From positions 62,001 through 126,000 of the IMG/VR virus record IMGVR_UViG_3300001782_000005: DNA of 64,000 nucleotides; one strand, written 5' to 3'. Both the position numbers and the translations under genes were made by a program. The stretch's first letter is position 1. Every line of letters begins with the position of its first letter. Origin of the DNA: a virus. The notes below the pieces were generated by a model. It did not search any database, was not told the origin of the DNA, and was given only the letters and a program-made list of their open reading frames with translations. Positions 51,280 to 61,069 of the stretch are shown here, in pieces.

Positions 51280-51875
51280 CAAAATTCTCCTTCGATCATT
51301 CTCAATGAAATCAATGACTTGTTCTTCTCACTGGCCCTAATGAACCATTCAATCAGTTTGTCTTTTATATATGTTCTAAGAAATATAGCAAATAACTGCT
51401 CAGAGTCATAAGTTTCAATCTGATTTGTAATTGCTTCCACCAGTTGATTTCCGTTATCATAACAATATTGTTCAATATTAACCCCTCTAGGATCTACTTT
51501 TAAATATTTCCAAACATCTCCAATAAACTCAACATGATTAAACTCTAGAAACTTTATTAGGTTATAAACCTCGTCAAAATGATATTGATTTTCTAACTCA
51601 ACTCTCTCCGGAAATTCAAAATCATATATCTCTAGTACCTTCTTAAGAATATGTTGACAAAGTACTTGCTGAGCTTCAAAAGGCCTTAATCTAATATCTG
51701 TTATAAAATTTTGGTATATCTCTTTAAACTCGTCCTTACCAATTGCATGAAGAAATTCTAGGAGATCGTATTTAAGAATATTATCAGCAGTATACTCATA
51801 TTGCGTTATATCCGAATCAACCTCAGGTGAAGGATCAACATATGCAGTTAGAACCTTAAGATTAGCATCAGGCAT
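51279..51875 (-). CDS. hypothetical protein downstream of RNAP-2 beta, 198 aa
   Basis: A helical, acidic protein coupled to both neighbours (AGGGAG site; two bases from beta). Position suggests an accessory polymerase or transcription protein. No family is recognised. Confidence 0.65.
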   Translation of the reverse strand: MPDANLKVLTAYVDPSPEVDSDITQYEYTADNILKYDLLEFLHAIGKDEFKEIYQNFITDIRLRPFEAQQVLCQHILKKVLEIYDFEFPERVELENQYHFDEVYNLIKFLEFNHVEFIGDVWKYLKVDPRGVNIEQYCYDNGNQLVEAITNQIETYDSEQLFAIFLRTYIKDKLIEWFIRASEKNKSLISLRMIEGEF

Positions 51876-51877
51876 AT

Positions 51878-54800
51878 TTATCTCCCTGAAAGCATCATTG
51901 CTGTAAAGTAGCTGTCTAACACTTCTCCAGCTGGATTAATTTTCGGTTCCTTATATCCAGCACTTCCAGTTTGGACAATCTCAGATATAATTTCATTTTT
52001 TGTAACATGATCATCACTTAGAGGACCCATCATCTCAGCAAGAAGAGAAGGACAATTATAAGAAATGAGAGAATATGTTTCTGCCTCTCCCATTCTCTGT
52101 CCACCCCCTCTTCTTTTTCCAGCAGTTGGTTGAAGAGTCTTGGGTTTCACTGGCCCAGTACTTCTACTATGAATTTTCAAATCTCCAATATGCTCAAGTT
52201 TATAGATATACATATAACCAACTGGAACATCTGATCTAGTCCTAGTATTATATTCTGGTATAAATAGTTTATATCCAGGTTTTAGATTTAACATCTTAAG
52301 AACGGCTTGAATTGCTTGATGACTTGGTGCCTTAAACGGTGGAATTACAATAGGCACTGCCTTCTTCTGATTTATCTGATTCAACATTTGTTTATATCTA
52401 GTTGGTGATAATTTTAAAATACCGTTGGCTAAAGAATTAGAATATTCATTATTCTTCGATGTATCTAATCTATTCATAACTCTTTTAACTAGAGCTGCTA
52501 CCTGATCTTGCTTCTTTATCTCAAGGAATCTCCTAGCTAATTCTCTAGATACTAAACCACAATATAACTCATATAATTGACCTAAATTCATTCTTCCAAG
52601 TATTCCAAGAGGATTTAAGATAACTTCAACTCTCTCACCCCAAGGAGTTCTTGGCATCTCATTAGCTGGTTCAACTAAAGATACAATTCCTTTATTGCCA
52701 AACCTATTACATAGTTTATCCCCAAGACCTATCCTCAATTCCTGCTCAATCTTAAACCTTACTAAAATTCCCTTAATTGTCTCGCCCCTTACAGAAAACT
52801 TTTCTTTTGGGGCTACTCCATATTTTCTCCTTGTCCTTGAGATCAAATTCTTCAATTGCGGAAATTTTGTCTCACCAATATTTGAGAATACCTCAATTTC
52901 AACAACTCTACCACCAGGACTTTTAAGAGTATAAATTCCTCCAGCTATAGCCTCACCCTCATCTTCTTCATACCCAAGCAATTCTTCAATTTCTCCAATA
53001 GTTCTCCTAAGTAGAGGTTCTCCTTTCTTTGTATCTTGACCGATCCCGACTATACTAATCAAACGATCATCTTTTGAAACTAGAGTGTCTTCAGTTAAAC
53101 CATGCAGAGAAGTTAACTTATCGCCTGATATTAAACTATCACTTATGACTATTCCGTCCTCAAAGTTATAACCTTTATAAGGCATCATTGCGGTTAGAAG
53201 ACTTCTGCCCAAGCACATTGTTCCGCCAGAAAGAGCACTACCTTCAGCAACAATTTGATTCTTTTTAACAGTCTGACCAATTTTCACAGTAGGCTTAAAT
53301 ACACTAAGAGTATCCTTACTCGTCCCAGACCTGAGATGAGCAGGACTAAGATCAATTGATTGTGCTCTGCCCGCACTACAATCAATCATCATCCTATCCG
53401 ACGTAATAGATTTAACTTTCCCTGCACACGGAGACCTTTTCACATAAACGTCTGATAGAACATTAGGTAAGACGGATTCATAACCAGACTGAACATCGGG
53501 TGGTTCGGGGTTCTTTAATGGCAATGCCTGTCTAGATTGATTAGCTGCCATCATAACCCTAACTCCATCATTATTCTCAATGAATGGAATCATAGCTGTA
53601 GAAACTGATAACATACCGGAGTACTCAGTATTAGTAGCAGGTTTTGTTTGAAATAAACCTCTAGCTGAAGTAATAAGAGCATTTACTGTTAGATGTTGTG
53701 TAATACCAATACTATCACTCTCCGGAGTATCTAACGGATCAATATTGCCGAAATATGATCTATGTACATTAAGAGCGGCTCCCTGCATTGCTCGTTTGTC
53801 CGGAATACCCCCAATATTTCTTCCTATTGGAGTGGTCCTTGTCATAACCGCCATCTCTTCAATTGGATTAACATACTCCATATCAACAACAATTTGAGAG
53901 TTTATAAAATCGCTCAATAGTTTACCTGGGACAATTCTAAGAGTAGCTTTAGTGTTTCCAGCAAGAACTTGTTCCTTATACTCAGTATATGCAGCTAATA
54001 CCTGTTTTAAAGCGAAATGTGCAAGAACTTCTGATGCTCTTATCCTCTGTTGTGATAAATCATTTCTATCTTCTACATAACCCTCTATAACCTTTGTGGC
54101 CATATATTTCATAATCATATAGAGATCTGTAGGTAATTGCTTATTCATAAGTACTTGTTTTGCAATCGGATCAACAATATTCTCAACATTAGACATGATA
54201 TGAAATGTAGAAGCAATGCGACCAGTCATCGCAATAATTAAACTATTCCAATATTGTTTGTCGGGAAACGGGGCTTCTATATTATATAAATAAGGTTTAG
54301 CTTGAATCAGAGATTGACAAAGTTCTTCTTTGAGTTCATTATTAGTACCATCAAAAAATACAGCTTGAGTTTCATTAACCCTTACACCAAATTCAGTTTT
54401 CTTAATTACCTTTGTTTCCTCAATCCTATACTTTATACCATATAATTTTAAAGTCTGCTCAAAACCAAATGCAAAGGATAAAACTGCAAGGAATGGAAGC
54501 CGATAGGTCATAAATATTTCCAAATAATTTTTCTTTCTACCCCGTTTACTATAAATACGAAATATCGAATAAATACTTTCAAACTTAGATTCGTATGGTT
54601 TTGGAAATGTAATCGGATTCTGAATCATTTGATTGATTAAACATTTTCTCCTGCCGTGAATACTAAAAGTTCCTGAGACAGGGTCAATCTTGGGCATCTC
54701 CATCTCGATAGTATGTATATTTCCATACTTATCTTCCAATACTACTATCATAATACTAACATCTGATTTATCTAATTCTCCCTTCCTGGTTGGTTTGTCA

Positions 54801-55972
54801 ACTATCTTTATAGATTTAATTTTTATAGGTATTTCTTTCTTCTCAAGAGTTCTAAAGACGTTCGTCATATCTTTTCTTAAATTTGTCGAGAAATCTACCT
54901 GTCTCTTCTCAAAAAGATGTTCTGGAGATTTTTTATCAACCATTTTTGGAACATTAGCTGTTTGAACAACAATATCATCAGTTGTACTAACAGTTGGTTT
55001 TGGTTTCAAAACTTCGTCAATAAATGCTTTATCAATAGCTTTCAGAGCTATAATTCTCTTTTCTCTTGGAATAGCTTTTGCAATCTTTTTGGATCTTTCA
55101 ATATCTCCACTAGTATTATAAAGAATCGAAGCAGTAGCAACTTCTTCAACTTCATCTGGTTTAATTTCTTTACTAACAACTTTTTCAGCAGTCTGTTTAT
55201 CTTTATTAAAGAAAGCAGCAATAGAGTCTTTTACTTTAGCTTGGTTCTTAGCAGGTATATGTTTAGCAACTTTAGTCATAACTTCTTCGGTTGCTGCCTT
55301 TATATTCTCTTCCTCTTCTTTTTCCAGATCAATTGATTTGATATTTCTAATATATGTAAGCATCCTTTGAAGATTGAAATCTCTATTTCTAACTAAGAGT
55401 CTATATTTTGTGCTTGATTCATCAATGGTTCCATATAGGAGATGATCAAAAGTTGCACCTTCAGATTTCATCATCTGAAGGATTGGAAAAATCTTCCTAT
55501 TACGAAGCGAATTAAACTCCTTTGTAGCATCCACAGTATATAAGAGAATTTTTAAATAATCTGGAGAAAAACTATTAAGAGTTTTAAATAAAACATTCTT
55601 TAAAAGAAAACCAGCTCTCTGTCTATAATTAATTGGTTTATAAACAGTATCAATCGCAACTAAATATTGTGATAAATCATAAAAAAGATTTCTATTCTGT
55701 GGAAACTTCATATTTGTTGAATATGCCATTAAACCTAATGTCTTATATGCTTTTCTAACTTCTCCAACTAATCTCGTTCTAGGAATCTTAGTAACCGGAA
55801 CAAGGACATATCGAACATCAACTCGCCTTATTCCCAATTTTGGATAATCATCTAAAAAATTTGAATTCTCACTAAAATATATAAGTAGAGTTTTCTTCTT
55901 ATCCATAGGAAATCGAAGGCCAGTAGCAACTTGACTATATAACTTAAGTTTATCAACTCTAAAAATAGCCAT
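51878..55972 (-). CDS. DNA-directed RNA polymerase beta-subunit-like protein (RNAP-2)
   Basis: An unsplit beta of 1,364 aa. DTPESDSIG lies near residue 745, YKGYNFEDGIVIS near 930, GDKLCNRFGNKG near 1,080 with the active-site lysines, NPLGILGRMNLGQ near 1,115, and RGGGQRMGEAE near the end. It is about 370 residues longer than RNAP-1 beta, mainly at the N-terminus, which includes a Lys/Glu/Ala-rich helical stretch (about 205-300). It diverges strongly from RNAP-1, so the two are not recent duplicates. GGAG precedes ATG 55972. Confidence 0.95.
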   Translation of the reverse strand: MAIFRVDKLKLYSQVATGLRFPMDKKKTLLIYFSENSNFLDDYPKLGIRRVDVRYVLVPVTKIPRTRLVGEVRKAYKTLGLMAYSTNMKFPQNRNLFYDLSQYLVAIDTVYKPINYRQRAGFLLKNVLFKTLNSFSPDYLKILLYTVDATKEFNSLRNRKIFPILQMMKSEGATFDHLLYGTIDESSTKYRLLVRNRDFNLQRMLTYIRNIKSIDLEKEEEENIKAATEEVMTKVAKHIPAKNQAKVKDSIAAFFNKDKQTAEKVVSKEIKPDEVEEVATASILYNTSGDIERSKKIAKAIPREKRIIALKAIDKAFIDEVLKPKPTVSTTDDIVVQTANVPKMVDKKSPEHLFEKRQVDFSTNLRKDMTNVFRTLEKKEIPIKIKSIKIVDKPTRKGELDKSDVSIMIVVLEDKYGNIHTIEMEMPKIDPVSGTFSIHGRRKCLINQMIQNPITFPKPYESKFESIYSIFRIYSKRGRKKNYLEIFMTYRLPFLAVLSFAFGFEQTLKLYGIKYRIEETKVIKKTEFGVRVNETQAVFFDGTNNELKEELCQSLIQAKPYLYNIEAPFPDKQYWNSLIIAMTGRIASTFHIMSNVENIVDPIAKQVLMNKQLPTDLYMIMKYMATKVIEGYVEDRNDLSQQRIRASEVLAHFALKQVLAAYTEYKEQVLAGNTKATLRIVPGKLLSDFINSQIVVDMEYVNPIEEMAVMTRTTPIGRNIGGIPDKRAMQGAALNVHRSYFGNIDPLDTPESDSIGITQHLTVNALITSARGLFQTKPATNTEYSGMLSVSTAMIPFIENNDGVRVMMAANQSRQALPLKNPEPPDVQSGYESVLPNVLSDVYVKRSPCAGKVKSITSDRMMIDCSAGRAQSIDLSPAHLRSGTSKDTLSVFKPTVKIGQTVKKNQIVAEGSALSGGTMCLGRSLLTAMMPYKGYNFEDGIVISDSLISGDKLTSLHGLTEDTLVSKDDRLISIVGIGQDTKKGEPLLRRTIGEIEELLGYEEDEGEAIAGGIYTLKSPGGRVVEIEVFSNIGETKFPQLKNLISRTRRKYGVAPKEKFSVRGETIKGILVRFKIEQELRIGLGDKLCNRFGNKGIVSLVEPANEMPRTPWGERVEVILNPLGILGRMNLGQLYELYCGLVSRELARRFLEIKKQDQVAALVKRVMNRLDTSKNNEYSNSLANGILKLSPTRYKQMLNQINQKKAVPIVIPPFKAPSHQAIQAVLKMLNLKPGYKLFIPEYNTRTRSDVPVGYMYIYKLEHIGDLKIHSRSTGPVKPKTLQPTAGKRRGGGQRMGEAETYSLISYNCPSLLAEMMGPLSDDHVTKNEIISEIVQTGSAGYKEPKINPAGEVLDSYFTAMMLSGR

Positions 55973-56307
55973 TATTTCTCCACTCTTATTGAATCTTCCT
56001 CATTATGTGTAGTAGCTACCTCAACAAACTGACAATCAGTAACTCCTTTAAATCTATGTTTTTGACCCGGAAAAACTCTATGAGATTGACTAGCGCCCAA
56101 GACAAAAGTTTCACCTTCGACATCCAATAAAAGTGCTCCATTTAGAATATAAAATGTTTCATCTTTTATTGGATGGTAATGATAACGACCCTTTGAGGAC
56201 CACTTTCCCTTTTTTATTGTTATGAGTTTTCCACAATATTTATCATTGTTCTCAAACCATAACTCGCTTCCCCATGTCTTCTCGACTAACTTATGTTCGC
56301 GCTTCAT
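55972..56307 (-). CDS. cupin-fold protein
   Basis: GRYHYHPIKDETFYILNGALLLDVEGE holds cupin motif 1 (G-x-H-x-H...E...G) and HRVFPGQKHRFKG holds motif 2. The fold and length (111 aa) match small mannose-6-phosphate isomerase-like cupins. It lies between the two RNAP-2 subunit genes, coupled to beta at one base. Its substrate and any link with the polymerase are unknown. Confidence 0.8.
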   Translation of the reverse strand: MKREHKLVEKTWGSELWFENNDKYCGKLITIKKGKWSSKGRYHYHPIKDETFYILNGALLLDVEGETFVLGASQSHRVFPGQKHRFKGVTDCQFVEVATTHNEEDSIRVEK

Positions 56308-56308
56308 G

Positions 56309-59300
56309 CTACCTTCCTTTGACAAGTGTTCCTGTTACGACTTTTTCAAGAATACTAGGTTCAAATTTCCGGTCAGCTGTTAAACCCGTCCATACAGCTT
56401 TTCTTATATCTTCAAAAGCTACAGAATGGACAAATCCTGTAGTAAAGACGATCTCCTTAAAATTTATCATTATTGGATCCCAAGTTTTCCCTAATCGAGC
56501 AGGAATACTAGTATCAGATCTGTCTCTTAATACATTTGATATAAGTACCTCAAGGTGAACAATATCCATACCAGACATTTCTTTATAAACAGCAAATAAT
56601 TTTCTAAATAGATGACTAACGTCTTTATAAACTTCTCTCCCTGCCAATAATCTTGTAACATAATTAACTTGTTTCTCAATATCTACAGCCTCAAGAGTTA
56701 CTTCAAGAATATAAGTATTTGCAGAAAAATATAGTTTAAGAGCTTCCCGACCAACCTTCTCCATATTTCTTGCTTGAATCTCAACTGGATAATCTAGAGC
56801 AATGCTAAATTGAATATCCTCATAATCTATCTGGCATAAAAGACTCTTGACCCAAATCTTCCCATTGTCAATTCTTATATCGTTATTCATATCATAAATT
56901 GACAAATCAATAGTTATAACACAATCTTTCTTTGTAACCAGAAAACTTTCTTGTTGCTCTAGGTATTTCTTCGCAGCAATTTCTGTAAGCATTGGTTCAT
57001 TATCAGAAATATCTTTTATCATATCTTTTTTACGAATCTCAACTGCTCCACCAGTATGAAAAGTCCTCATTATTAACTGAGTTCCACGTTCTCCAATCAC
57101 TTGCGAGGCAATCATTCCTATATACGGACTTTTATGCCTTTCAACTAGGCGACCATAACAAGTATGACAAACTTTAGGAGTTAAACAATAAATGGGAGTT
57201 CGGAGATTAACTATATCTCCACTCTTATAGTCAGCAGTATTAAACGGTTCTACTCGACCTTTCTCAATGATATATCTTCCAAACATACGACCCATTAAAT
57301 CTTTATCAAGTTTTAGATCCACAGTTCGATCAGTTCTGCAATCCCTTACTGTCCTATTAAGTTCAACAGAATCTAAAACATATGCCAACTGTCTAGAAAA
57401 ATAACCTGTCTCAGCAGTATTGTGCACTCGATCTATAATACCTCTTCTAGATCCATAGGTCTGATTAAAAAATTCAGTATTCTTTAAACCATCTGAAAAC
57501 GAACCTTTAATAGGATCTAATATCTTTCCCGTAGGATCTGATACAATGCCCTTTGCAACAAGTATCTGCATTGGGCCTCCCCAACCCTTTGCAGAACCAG
57601 ATTCAACTAAATCATATATACCTTTATCTTGCAAATGTTTCTTTAAAATTTTCTCCATCTTTCGGAGAATAGTATCTGCTTCCTCAGTGGAGGCCTTATC
57701 TAAATCTTTCTTTAGCTGATATATTTCATCCGGGAGTTCAATCTGGTCTAGCGAAATAGTTGGAGACATTATTGTTGCAAATTTAAACCCAACTTTTTCT
57801 AATCTAGAAACACTTTCCCTAACTAAATCATCATCATATTTCGCAAACAATTTATCTACTGTATCTTTAACAACTTTCTTCGTTACTATTTCATTAATAA
57901 ATTCAAAGTCTTGAGGAAAACAACTATTAAAAATAGCCCTACCCATTGTAGTTCTGCGTCTTCTATATATAACTGGAATATAAGGATCAGTAGCCTTTTG
58001 TAAATCTTCATCACTAACTGAAATAGGTGAAGCGGTCCTTTTTACATCTTTAGTAATAGTATATAAACCCACATACATTTCTTTACTAAGTTCAAAAGTT
58101 ACTGCTCGTGAAGATTCTCCAGACTGAGCTCTCATCATTTTCTCTATAGCCTCAGCCTGAGATTCATTTGTGAGAGGGTGATATATAGCCATCGTATCAC
58201 CATCAAAATCAGCATTAAATCCACCCACTTGCATAGTGCATACTTGGATTGTATCGCCATGTACTAATTTTGGTTTAAAAGCTCTAATGGACTCTGGATG
58301 CAATACAGGATCTCGTTTTGCAAGAACTGCTCTACCAGTTATAACAACTTCTGTTGCATCAGTAAATAAGTCATATAAACTTTTGGGAATCTTATCTCCA
58401 TCTCTGATTGATTTCAGAACTCTCTGAATACTATCAACAGACAAGTCTAAGTCTGTAGCTTCCTTAACTTCTCTCTCAAGAGTTGCACGATCAACCTTCC
58501 CAGAATATAATAAGTGATGGATAATAAAAGGTTCAAAAAGACTAACTGCCATTCTAAATGGAAGACCAATTTCATTGACTTTTAAATCAGGTCCTGGTGT
58601 AATTACTGCACGCCCTGAAAAATCAACTCTTTTGCCTGCTAACTGTTCACGAATAATACCATTCTTTTTTGCTATCTTTGCTCTAACAAATTTATCATGG
58701 TCAATAACTGCAGATTGTAAGCCCCAATTTAATAAATCAAAAAGAGGGCCAGTTTTAGCTGAACTCTGAACCTGAAATGAACGACGCATAATTGCAAGAT
58801 AAATATCATTCATCTCATCAATTATCCAATTGCCTGCATCATCTTGAAAAGCAGATCTAAAATCTGGAGGAATAATAGGTAGTTTATCAATGAAGAGAGT
58901 TTTCTTATTATATGCGTCTTGAAGAACTTTGATAAATTTTTGTCTTTGGCTAGTATCAATACGAAATTTAATGTCTGGAAATAAATCAATAAATGCTTTT
59001 ATTCCGGTCACACCTCCAGACTCAATTTTCAACCGACCGCTGCCATCCAATACAAATTGTTCTTCTGCTGACAGGAATTTTTCGGCTTTCTTATCTAATT
59101 GAACTAAAATTGTATATGCAGAAGGGTGGACAATTTTTGTATAGAGATTTATATACGAGTATTTTGTCCTTCTATCTCTAGATCCAACAGGGCCAAAGAT
59201 CTGCTCAGAGAATAGTCCCTCTGGATGAAATTCTCCTGTTCTCAGCAAATAGTCAGTTGAAGTAACTGGAGTCAAACCTTTGACGAATTTATCAACGTCA

Positions 59301-59314
59301 AGGAGTCTAATCAT
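56309..59314 (-). CDS. DNA-directed RNA polymerase beta'-subunit-like protein (RNAP-2)
   Basis: A single-chain beta' of about 1,001 aa with KRVDFSGRAVI (about 225-235), NADFDGDTM (about 365-373) and the trigger-loop block ERGTQLIMRTFHTGG (about 741-757). The second zinc region CLTPKVCHTCYG is present, but the N-terminal zinc site is missing: the first 110 residues have no Cys where RNAP-1 has CxC...CxxC. The start ATG overlaps the upstream stop (TGATG). Confidence 0.95.
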   Translation of the reverse strand: MIRLLDVDKFVKGLTPVTSTDYLLRTGEFHPEGLFSEQIFGPVGSRDRRTKYSYINLYTKIVHPSAYTILVQLDKKAEKFLSAEEQFVLDGSGRLKIESGGVTGIKAFIDLFPDIKFRIDTSQRQKFIKVLQDAYNKKTLFIDKLPIIPPDFRSAFQDDAGNWIIDEMNDIYLAIMRRSFQVQSSAKTGPLFDLLNWGLQSAVIDHDKFVRAKIAKKNGIIREQLAGKRVDFSGRAVITPGPDLKVNEIGLPFRMAVSLFEPFIIHHLLYSGKVDRATLEREVKEATDLDLSVDSIQRVLKSIRDGDKIPKSLYDLFTDATEVVITGRAVLAKRDPVLHPESIRAFKPKLVHGDTIQVCTMQVGGFNADFDGDTMAIYHPLTNESQAEAIEKMMRAQSGESSRAVTFELSKEMYVGLYTITKDVKRTASPISVSDEDLQKATDPYIPVIYRRRRTTMGRAIFNSCFPQDFEFINEIVTKKVVKDTVDKLFAKYDDDLVRESVSRLEKVGFKFATIMSPTISLDQIELPDEIYQLKKDLDKASTEEADTILRKMEKILKKHLQDKGIYDLVESGSAKGWGGPMQILVAKGIVSDPTGKILDPIKGSFSDGLKNTEFFNQTYGSRRGIIDRVHNTAETGYFSRQLAYVLDSVELNRTVRDCRTDRTVDLKLDKDLMGRMFGRYIIEKGRVEPFNTADYKSGDIVNLRTPIYCLTPKVCHTCYGRLVERHKSPYIGMIASQVIGERGTQLIMRTFHTGGAVEIRKKDMIKDISDNEPMLTEIAAKKYLEQQESFLVTKKDCVITIDLSIYDMNNDIRIDNGKIWVKSLLCQIDYEDIQFSIALDYPVEIQARNMEKVGREALKLYFSANTYILEVTLEAVDIEKQVNYVTRLLAGREVYKDVSHLFRKLFAVYKEMSGMDIVHLEVLISNVLRDRSDTSIPARLGKTWDPIMINFKEIVFTTGFVHSVAFEDIRKAVWTGLTADRKFEPSILEKVVTGTLVKGR

Positions 59315-59766
59315 CACTCACCTTTTTGAGCGTTCAAGTATTTCTTTACATTATTTAGCATTCTGGTAACCATGGCCTTTTTAATAGCCATATCTTCCGG
59401 TTTAGGAACCTCCTTAGAATATTTCCTATATATAAACTCAAGTCTCTTTGTTACCCCCTGCAAATTCGTTACATCAACCCTAGGATCGCCAATCGTTGAT
59501 AATTTATTTGCAAGTTTCATTGAAAACATCACAATTCTAGGATCAACGAACCCAATCCTGTTACAAATGGGAAAGAATGGTATATCTTTCCTATTAATTG
59601 ACAAACTCAAAAAGCATTTAGGAAACTTCTCAAAAAGGCCCTTTCTAAGGTCAGGATCACTCAACCATTCTAAATCCCTATGATAAGTAAAGGGCCTCAT
59701 ATGCTCATATGCTCGCCTAATTAACTCCTCAAGAATGACCAGATCTTTATCCGTATGCTTCATCAT
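59314..59766 (-). CDS. hypothetical protein upstream of RNAP-2 beta', 150 aa
   Basis: ATG 59766 follows GGAGG; an earlier frame extension lies in the receiver-like gene. A helical, basic protein that is translationally coupled to beta'. It might be an accessory subunit. No family is recognised. Confidence 0.65.
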   Translation of the reverse strand: MMKHTDKDLVILEELIRRAYEHMRPFTYHRDLEWLSDPDLRKGLFEKFPKCFLSLSINRKDIPFFPICNRIGFVDPRIVMFSMKLANKLSTIGDPRVDVTNLQGVTKRLEFIYRKYSKEVPKPEDMAIKKAMVTRMLNNVKKYLNAQKGE

Positions 59767-60214
59767 TTTCCTCCAGACATGTAATATCTTCTCCATCATA
59801 AAAGGGACTATCAACACTGCAAATTGCTACCTCGTCAATATCTTTTTCTGCAGCGTCCAAGTCCGAACCTATACCTAATTTAGCAATAAGAATATCCGGG
59901 TCAAACGGTTTCTTTATAACAGTAACTAAATCATATTCATTACAAAATCCTAGACATTCATCAGTAATTTCATCAACCATTAGAAAAACTTCAATTTCTT
60001 CTTCAACTAATAATCTAAGAAACTTTACATCCTTCTTCCTGATACATGGAATTTCAGTATCTACAATTACAACATTGACCATCTTCTTAGATATATGCTG
60101 AAAGACTTCATCAAGAGTGGCTCTCAAACTTACGCTAGATACTCCAGTTTCAAGAAAACTTCGATATATTCCATACTTTGAAATATCGTCAGAAAAAACC
60201 AAAATTTCCTTCAT
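59747..60214 (-). CDS. receiver-domain-like (CheY-fold) protein, 155 aa
   Basis: The pattern fits a response-regulator receiver: acidic pair D9-D10 after ILVFS, candidate phospho-acceptor D52 in VVIVDTEIP, and KKPFDP with K102-P103 near the end of the domain. About 45 acidic residues follow. No output domain is attached. It heads the RNAP-2 operon after a terminator-promoter gap, so a signalling role in phage transcription is possible. Confidence 0.65.
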   Translation of the reverse strand: MKEILVFSDDISKYGIYRSFLETGVSSVSLRATLDEVFQHISKKMVNVVIVDTEIPCIRKKDVKFLRLLVEEEIEVFLMVDEITDECLGFCNEYDLVTVIKKPFDPDILIAKLGIGSDLDAAEKDIDEVAICSVDSPFYDGEDITCLEENDEAYG

Positions 60215-60289
60215 TCAGTACTCCTTATTCATCTGTTTCTTAGAAATTCAAAGTTGGCAAAAATCAACTTTGTAAATATATAATATTAT

Positions 60290-60321
60290 TAAAAAAATAA
60301 TTTCAACAAAAAGTTGAAATT
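60290..60321 (-). terminator. intrinsic terminator
   Basis: Perfect 9-bp stem AATTTCAAC/GTTGAAATT followed on the minus strand by ATTTTTTT. It ends the ligase-primase transcript. The AT-rich stretch TATTATATATTTACA just beyond may be the promoter of the RNAP-2 operon. Confidence 0.8.
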
Positions 60322-60379
60322 GCCGATTCTGGTATATTACCATGGAAAAATTGGTGTCTGTAACTTATTGAAAATAAAC

Positions 60380-61069
60380 CTAAATTTTCGCCATATTTTG
60401 AGAAAAAGAATCCAACTTATTTATCTTAACTTCCATACATCTTAAACCTAAAGTTGATAATGAATATAATGAAATAAAATTACCACGAAATTTATTCGGT
60501 GCTAGATCCAGGTTAACCTGTCCTGGACTCCTTTTATATTCCACACTATAATCTTGCAATTCTGGCGCTGTTGAAAGAATCTTCTTTAGTAACATACGAG
60601 TAGAGTCAACATTCATCTTTCTGCTCAAGTTACAAAACAAATGAAATCCTTCTTTACCCGTGAATCTAATCTGAACCTTATCAATAATTGGAACCCTTTT
60701 CAGCAAAATTCTATAACAGTCAGCAGCAGCTTTCTTTGCCTTACTAAAACTATCTGCATCAATATCAACAATCGCAATATCTTCCATCCTTTTCATCGCG
60801 GAGTGAATACTAATAACCCGACCATGGATTTCATTATCCCAGTTTGCATTTGTTAGACGTATATATTGAGTCTCTTTTCCTGCTCTCCTAATGATCAACT
60901 TATTTATATCAATCGCAATATAAAACATTAGATCTCGACCAACAACTTCTTTTAAGAGCTTACTCTTCACCTTCTGATAATATTCATATGTATCTATTTC
61001 TCGTAATCCTTTCGGATAAAACTTATTCTTAACAGTAACTGTTTCAGGATGCTGTGGATAACCCATCAT
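60380..61069 (-). CDS. AEP/LigD-type polymerase (primase-like)
   Basis: It resembles the archaeo-eukaryotic primase/LigD polymerase fold: VDIDAD (D102, D104) as the metal-binding pair, FTGKEGFHLFC with the catalytic-type His, and VNLDLAPNKFRG supplying the third Asp and the RG loop. An N-terminal YPKGL...YEYYQKVK matches the LigD-Pol start. Length (229 aa) fits a stand-alone domain. Its ATG overlaps the ligase stop (TAATG). The role could be primer synthesis or end repair. Confidence 0.8.
   Translation of the reverse strand: MMGYPQHPETVTVKNKFYPKGLREIDTYEYYQKVKSKLLKEVVGRDLMFYIAIDINKLIIRRAGKETQYIRLTNANWDNEIHGRVISIHSAMKRMEDIAIVDIDADSFSKAKKAAADCYRILLKRVPIIDKVQIRFTGKEGFHLFCNLSRKMNVDSTRMLLKKILSTAPELQDYSVEYKRSPGQVNLDLAPNKFRGNFISLYSLSTLGLRCMEVKINKLDSFSQNMAKI

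Noticed and set aside
54917-55336. Plus-strand frame of 139 codons inside RNAP-2 beta
   Set aside because: The product is a low-complexity Asn/Phe/Ser string caused by the complement of Lys/Glu-rich codons.
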